Assembly (NCBI RefSeq): GCF_003367235.1
Contig: NZ_QRGP01000002.1
Span: 310,001 to 374,000, forward strand
Length of the DNA: 64,000 bases
Reading direction: 5' to 3'
From: Sphingorhabdus pulchriflava
GTDB lineage: Bacteria; Pseudomonadota; Alphaproteobacteria; Sphingomonadales; Sphingomonadaceae
The translations under genes and the position numbers were made by a program. The notes beneath the pieces are model-generated. The model was not told the DNA's origin. It saw only the letters and a list, made by a program, of their open reading frames with translations, and searched no databases. Shown piece after piece: positions 60,110-64,000 of the stretch. How positions within the stretch are numbered: the stretch's first letter is position 1; each line of letters begins with the position of its first letter.

Positions 60110-61072
60110 GTGAAAATAGATAGGCCCTTGCTCAAACTGCCGCGGCGATATTGTCAGCAGACGCTGGCCGCCGAAGTGGCTGCCTTGCCGCCTTCGGCGT
60201 GGTTACCGCATCCTGGTCGTATCGTCGGCAATGATGCAGTTCCTTTAATTACCCCCCATGGCGCAATCACCAATGCCTTTGCCGGCCCCATGGCACCAAC
60301 CGAGCATTTGCGCGCATGCTCCTATATTATGGAAATCATGGCTGATCTGGGCGCGGTCTGGGGTCGCAGCCGCTTGATGGGGTTGGCACCGGGAGCGATT
60401 GTTCCCGAGCATGTCGATGTCGGCCATTATTGGCGTACACATTTGCGCATCCATATCCCCGTAATCACCAATCCTGGCGTCGAGTTCACTTGCGAAGGTG
60501 AAACGGTGAATATGGCGGCGGGCGAATGCTGGATTTTCGATTCTTTCCGCATTCATGATGTGCGCAATAGCGGGACCGAGAAGCGGGTTCACCTCGTTCT
60601 CGACACCGTCGGTGGCGAGAAATTATGGGATTTGATGCGGGCAGGTGAGCAGGCCGGTCGCGATCCGGATGTTGCGGTCTTCGTCGCACCGGGCACCGTA
60701 CCGACCGACAATTTGCGTTATGAGCAGATCAATACCCCGGACATCATGTCGGTGTGGGAAGTGCGCTGCCATGTCGATTTCTTGCTCGACCAAGCGCCCG
60801 CTGGAGATTTACTCGATAGCACGAGACATCAGCTGGAGCGTTTTCTGCACGAATGGGGCGCGCTCTGGGCCCAGTCGGGCACTGACAGCAATGCCTTGCC
60901 AAATTACCGCAACCTGATTGAACAGATACGGCGTGAATTGCAGCATTTGCAAAGCGGACGGATTGTCCTGCCAAACGGCGTGCCACTCGACCGCGCGCTC
61001 AACGAACTGGTGTTCATGGCAGCGGCTCCCGTTTCATCTGCACCCAAACCGGCAATGGTCGCTGCGCGCTAA
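60110..61072 (+). CDS. Aspartyl/asparaginyl beta-hydroxylase-like oxygenase 1
   Basis: A 320-residue Fe(II)/2-oxoglutarate enzyme of the Asp/Asn beta-hydroxylase (AspH) fold. The metal triad is HVD at residues 101-103 (PEHVDVGHYWRTHLRIHIPV) with the second histidine at 149 in FRIHDVRNSGTEKRVHLVLD, and Arg in KRVHL for 2-oxoglutarate. A roughly 120-residue C-terminal extension (INTPDIMSVWEVRCHVDFLLD) is not part of the core and has no match I recognise. No signal peptide. The start is GTG 60110, ten bases after copy 3. It may hydroxylate an Asp/Asn of a partner peptide. Confidence 0.82.
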   Translation: MKIDRPLLKLPRRYCQQTLAAEVAALPPSAWLPHPGRIVGNDAVPLITPHGAITNAFAGPMAPTEHLRACSYIMEIMADLGAVWGRSRLMGLAPGAIVPEHVDVGHYWRTHLRIHIPVITNPGVEFTCEGETVNMAAGECWIFDSFRIHDVRNSGTEKRVHLVLDTVGGEKLWDLMRAGEQAGRDPDVAVFVAPGTVPTDNLRYEQINTPDIMSVWEVRCHVDFLLDQAPAGDLLDSTRHQLERFLHEWGALWAQSGTDSNALPNYRNLIEQIRRELQHLQSGRIVLPNGVPLDRALNELVFMAAAPVSSAPKPAMVAAR

Positions 61073-61077
61073 CTCCC

Positions 61078-61701
61078 ATGATTGTGTCGCACCTGCACCG
61101 ATTCATATTCGTCGCCGTACCCAAAACAGGTACGCATTCTGTGCGTCAGGCGCTGCGGGGACATATGGGGCCTGATGATATGGAACAGGCACGGCTTTTC
61201 ATTGAAAAGCAGTTCCCCATTCCAGAGCTCGCGAGGTTGGGGCATGGGCACCTCAGTTTCCAAGATGTCCGCCCGCATCTGGGTGAAGAGGCTTTTGCGA
61301 GTTATTTCAAATTTGCATTTGTCCGCAATCCGTTCGACCGCTTCATTTCCTATTGCTCCTTTGCCACCAGCCGCGAGGGAACGTTTGAACGCGATCCCAA
61401 GCGCGTAATGCGGCATTTTCTGTTCGATGCGCCGCCGCATAACCACATCATTTTCAAACCACAGTTTACCTTTTTATGCGGGCCGGATGGGCAATTGCAG
61501 GCCGATTATCTGGGCAAGGTCGAAACGATGCAGGCCTCATATAATGAGGTAGCAAAGCGCCTTGGCATCGCAACAATACCGCTCGACCACGCAAATCGTT
61601 CACGTCGCGGCGATTATAAAGACTATTATGATCAGGAACTGATCGACGGAGTCGCACGGATTTACGCTCGCGATCTCGATCTGTTCGGTTACGATTATTG
61701 A
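61078..61701 (+). CDS. Sulfotransferase family 2-like protein
   Basis: A 207-residue protein of the carbohydrate/general sulfotransferase 2 fold. The 5'-phosphosulfate loop is FVAVPKTGTHSVRQAL near residue 12-26, the 3'-phosphate motif is FAFVRNPFDRFISYC near residue 81-95. The rest (QADYLGKVETMQASYNEVAKRLGI) is typical. It should use PAPS; the acceptor is unknown. It is only five bases after the hydroxylase gene and ten bases before the next one, so all three form one operon. The second sulfotransferase in this cluster, it lacks TPRs. Confidence 0.85.
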   Translation: MIVSHLHRFIFVAVPKTGTHSVRQALRGHMGPDDMEQARLFIEKQFPIPELARLGHGHLSFQDVRPHLGEEAFASYFKFAFVRNPFDRFISYCSFATSREGTFERDPKRVMRHFLFDAPPHNHIIFKPQFTFLCGPDGQLQADYLGKVETMQASYNEVAKRLGIATIPLDHANRSRRGDYKDYYDQELIDGVARIYARDLDLFGYDY

Positions 61702-61711
61702 AGGGCGCACC

Positions 61712-62311
61712 ATGTACACCAATCCGCGCAAAACCAACAGCATCCGTCGCCTTGGCCATGTTGATATCAGCGATCTGAAGGCCGCCATCATGGCGATTCC
61801 GGAAGATGTCTGGAACCACCAGAATGCGAACAAGCCGAACCGCTTCGAAGCGCTCGACGCGACCCGGCACATCCCATTCCGCTTCGTGAAAAATTTCAAA
61901 GACTGGCGCGGCCATTATGGCTGTGAGCTATGGGAGGAATGGAAGTCGTTGCTGGAGCCTGTGCTGACTGCTGCAACTGCGGATTATGGCTATGCCAATG
62001 GTGAATTTCCGCGCGCTATGCTCGCTCGCATGCCGGTAGGTGGGGTCGTCCAACCGCATCGTGATGCCAACCCAGCCGCGCGCTGGCCGCACAAGATCCA
62101 CATTCCGATCCAGACCAACGATCAGGTCTTCTTCTATGTCGACGGTGTCGAATATCAGATGGAGGAGGGTGAGGCCGTCGAGCTGAACAATATGGGCGTG
62201 CATTCGGTTCAAAACCGCGGGCAATGTGACCGTATCCACCTGATCTTCGAATATTTTGATGCCGATCAGCCCGATCCGGATTGGGTGCTGCCTTTCCGTC
62301 AAACAGCTTAA
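61712..62311 (+). CDS. Aspartyl/asparaginyl beta-hydroxylase-like oxygenase 2
   Basis: A 199-residue AspH-fold oxygenase, compact. The metal motif is HRD at residues 116-118 (VVQPHRDANPAARWPHKIHIPI) and the second histidine is 164 in NNMGVHSVQNRG, with Arg in CDRIHLIFEYF as the 2-oxoglutarate ligand. It lacks the C-terminal extension of the paralogue at 60110, so the two are likely to have different substrates or partners. No signal peptide. It ends four bases into the convergent oxygenase gene. Confidence 0.82.
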   Translation: MYTNPRKTNSIRRLGHVDISDLKAAIMAIPEDVWNHQNANKPNRFEALDATRHIPFRFVKNFKDWRGHYGCELWEEWKSLLEPVLTAATADYGYANGEFPRAMLARMPVGGVVQPHRDANPAARWPHKIHIPIQTNDQVFFYVDGVEYQMEEGEAVELNNMGVHSVQNRGQCDRIHLIFEYFDADQPDPDWVLPFRQTA

Positions 62312-63033
62312 GCGGGAAACTCCGTCCGCATCCAGCCTGTGATCGCATAGCGCACCCCGCCTGCGAAAGGAGTCACTTGGCTGACGCTGTGCAGCACTGG
62401 CAGGGCGAACAAGTTGAGGCAGTTGAATCGGGGAACAAGCCCGCTGATCTTGCCATCCGCTCTGTGAAACAGCAGCAGCCCCCCCCATTCGACTCGCCAT
62501 TCGGGCGTTAGCCCCATGACATAGGCCAGTTCCCGATTCTTGCCTTCGATATCGTCATCATGCCCGGTCAGAAAATCGCCCGGATGGTAAGCCGTGCCTT
62601 GCGCGTCAGCGAAGAGGATAGCGGACTTTCCAGTAACTTTCCGGATGAAGTCCAACACCGGTTCGCTGCGCATGAATTCAGCAAAGGCATGCAAAACGTC
62701 CTGTTCCGGTTTCCGTTTCGACACCGGGTCAGGAACGCGCAGTGACGAGAAGCGAAACTGGAAACCATCGCGGGCTGCCAAATTGATGCGGTTGTCTAGC
62801 TCTACGCGTTGCTCCACCGTCATCGCTTCACGCGCTTCGCGGCCGAGGTCATATACATGGCCACCAGCGTTAATCGCCCAAGCCCAATCCTGCCTGTCGA
62901 CCAAGGACTGGTGCAGCTTGGTGGCGCAATCCTGTTCCAGAAATTCTGGTATGGAAATATGACCTCCGACACTGAACGCTTTGGACAACGCCACGGCGTC
63001 CAGTGCCGGATTTAGCGTGAATGTAAAGCTCAT
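62308..63033 (-). CDS. 2-oxoglutarate/Fe(II) oxygenase (prolyl hydroxylase-like)
   Basis: A 241-residue oxygenase of the P4H/ofd1-like type. Metal ligands are His158 and Asp160 in [16 protein letters not shown], and His215 in [10 protein letters not shown]; Arg228 in [10 protein letters not shown] binds 2-oxoglutarate. The N-terminal helices ([17 protein letters not shown]) are a common start of these proteins. It overlaps the clpB stop by four bases (ATGA) and is therefore co-translated with the chaperone gene, while its stop overlaps the convergent AspH-type gene. The substrate is unknown; protein prolyl or other side-chain hydroxylation is the usual activity. Confidence 0.85.
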   Translation of the reverse strand: MSFTFTLNPALDAVALSKAFSVGGHISIPEFLEQDCATKLHQSLVDRQDWAWAINAGGHVYDLGREAREAMTVEQRVELDNRINLAARDGFQFRFSSLRVPDPVSKRKPEQDVLHAFAEFMRSEPVLDFIRKVTGKSAILFADAQGTAYHPGDFLTGHDDDIEGKNRELAYVMGLTPEWRVEWGGLLLFHRADGKISGLVPRFNCLNLFALPVLHSVSQVTPFAGGVRYAITGWMRTEFPA

Positions 63034-64000
63034 GCCTTGCTGGGTTTCACTGCAAATTTCAAAGCGCCATCGCCTTCCTCAATTTTGAGCGTAGCGCCAT
63101 CGGGGACTTCGCCTTTCAGGATGAGGTCTGCCAGCGGATCCTGTAAGTGGCGCTGAATCGCGCGCTTGAGCGGGCGGGCTCCATAGACAGGATCGTATCC
63201 GACGCGGCCCAGCCAGCTTTTCGCGCCGTCGCTGAGTTCGATGACGATCTTGCGGTCCTTGAGCAGCTTCTGCACGCGGCCGACCTGGATGTCGACGATC
63301 GGAGCCATATGCTGCGCGGCCAAGCGGTGGAACAGGATGATTTCATCCAGCCGGTTCAGGAATTCCGGACGGAAATGCGCGCGTACGATTTCCATCACCT
63401 GAGGCTCGGCCTTTTCGACATCCTCATCATCGCCCAGAGCCGCCAGATACTGGCTGCCGAGGTTGGAGGTGAGGATGATCAGCGTGTTCGAGAAGTCGAC
63501 CACACGGCCTTGCCCGTCGGTCAAGCGGCCATCGTCGAGCACCTGCAACAACACGTTGAAGACGTCGCTGTGCGCCTTTTCAACCTCGTCGAACAGCACC
63601 ACCTGATAGGGGCGTCGACGCACGGCTTCGGTCAGCACGCCGCCCTCGTCATAGCCGACATAGCCCGGAGGCGCGCCGATCAAACGGGATACACTGTGCT
63701 TCTCCATGAACTCGCTCATGTCGATGCGCACCATCGCATTGTCATCGTCGAACAGATATTGCGCCAGCGCCTTGGTCAGTTCGGTCTTGCCGACGCCCGT
63801 GGGGCCGAGGAATAGGAACGACCCAAGCGGACGGTTGGGATCCTGCAGGCCAGCGCGCGAACGGCGCACGGCCTTGGATACAGCCAAGACCGCATCCTTC
63901 TGCCCGATGACGCGCGCGCCGAGCCATTCTTCCATCTTAAGCAGCTTTTCGCGCTCGCCTTCCATCATCTTGTCCACCGGAATACCGGTCCAGCGGCTGA
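63030..64000 (-). CDS. clpB: Chaperone ClpB, C-terminal part (runs off the window)
   Basis: The visible 323 residues are the second AAA+ module of ClpB. They begin inside [15 protein letters not shown], just after the coiled-coil M-domain, with no start in the window. Walker A is [10 protein letters not shown], Walker B is [11 protein letters not shown], sensor-1 is ILTSNLGSQ, and the arginine finger region is [14 protein letters not shown]. The pore loop GYVGYDEGG is intact. ClpB with DnaK rescues aggregated proteins; expression is usually heat-induced. Its stop overlaps the downstream oxygenase gene. Confidence 0.95.
   Translation of the reverse strand, partial: SRWTGIPVDKMMEGEREKLLKMEEWLGARVIGQKDAVLAVSKAVRRSRAGLQDPNRPLGSFLFLGPTGVGKTELTKALAQYLFDDDNAMVRIDMSEFMEKHSVSRLIGAPPGYVGYDEGGVLTEAVRRRPYQVVLFDEVEKAHSDVFNVLLQVLDDGRLTDGQGRVVDFSNTLIILTSNLGSQYLAALGDDEDVEKAEPQVMEIVRAHFRPEFLNRLDEIILFHRLAAQHMAPIVDIQVGRVQKLLKDRKIVIELSDGAKSWLGRVGYDPVYGARPLKRAIQRHLQDPLADLILKGEVPDGATLKIEEGDGALKFAVKPSKA

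Noticed and set aside
63977-63977. Start of clpB at GTG 63977
   Set aside because: The frame continues past the window edge as [10 protein letters not shown], an internal ClpB segment, so the GTG is not a start.
1-64000. tRNA, rRNA, CRISPR, insertion sequences, prophage genes
   Set aside because: None found by eye: no cloverleaf-like gaps, no regular spaced repeats, no transposase or integrase motif. A dedicated scan could still find a small RNA.

Overview
The window looks like chromosomal DNA of a sphingomonad (Alphaproteobacteria, Sphingomonadales; a Sphingopyxis- or Sphingorhabdus-like organism fits, but the genus cannot be fixed from this sequence alone). The reasons are the exosortase-A accessory genes, long-form L36 without zinc ligands, DUF3035 lipoproteins, DUF2093, a large TonB-dependent receptor with an IVVTGSRI box, and tightly packed GC-rich genes with many ATGA overlaps. 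No tRNA, rRNA, CRISPR array, insertion sequence or phage gene was found.

Layout. 1-4469 is the edge of an exosortase A (XrtA/EpsH) accessory cluster: a partial hydrolase, an acyl carrier protein and a FemAB/GNAT-like protein on the minus strand, diverging from an AMP ligase and a PLP decarboxylase. 4471-6046 is a bactofilin/M23 endopeptidase pair. 6350-12751 runs on the plus strand through proA, nadD, rsfS, rlmH, an EnvC-like factor, a CtpA protease, DsbB and Coq7. 13421-17168 is a TetR, crotonase, SDR and thiolase group (fatty acid or branched-chain degradation). 17277-30276 is mixed housekeeping: a glycosyltransferase-like protein, a DMT exporter, a CorC-type protein, purD, xseA, MerC-like/Zur, dxs, a membrane-anchored LuxR-HTH protein and two DUF3035 lipoproteins. 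30279-38880 is a long minus-strand series (purE, purK, folA, dipeptidase, ribF, GDPD-like, ileS, lspA). 39061-43881 holds a GGDEF protein, gpmA, a haem-b-like membrane protein beside an Rrf2 regulator, a GNAT and an M14 carboxypeptidase. 44000-48054 has rpmJ, a HAD hydrolase, sucC and etfBA. 49878-52374 is a run of four unrecognised genes including a second LuxR-HTH membrane protein.

The most unusual region is 53858-63033. It has a TonB-dependent receptor, a TPR-sulfotransferase, three tandem paralogous small secreted Cys-containing proteins, two Asp/Asn beta-hydroxylase-like enzymes, a second sulfotransferase, and a 2-oxoglutarate/Fe(II) oxygenase that is translationally coupled to clpB. This gene set suggests a module that sulfates and hydroxylates a protein or peptide and works with an outer-membrane receptor. 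The small paralogues, which share an ICKY motif, are the obvious candidate substrates; that link is inference.

Other notable sequence-level signals are a 91-base palindromic element present twice (once in frame inside the exosortase-associated ligase, once between lspA and ileS), several long inverted repeats, and operator-like palindromes upstream of etfBA, the thiolase, the MerC-like/zur pair and the Rrf2 gene.
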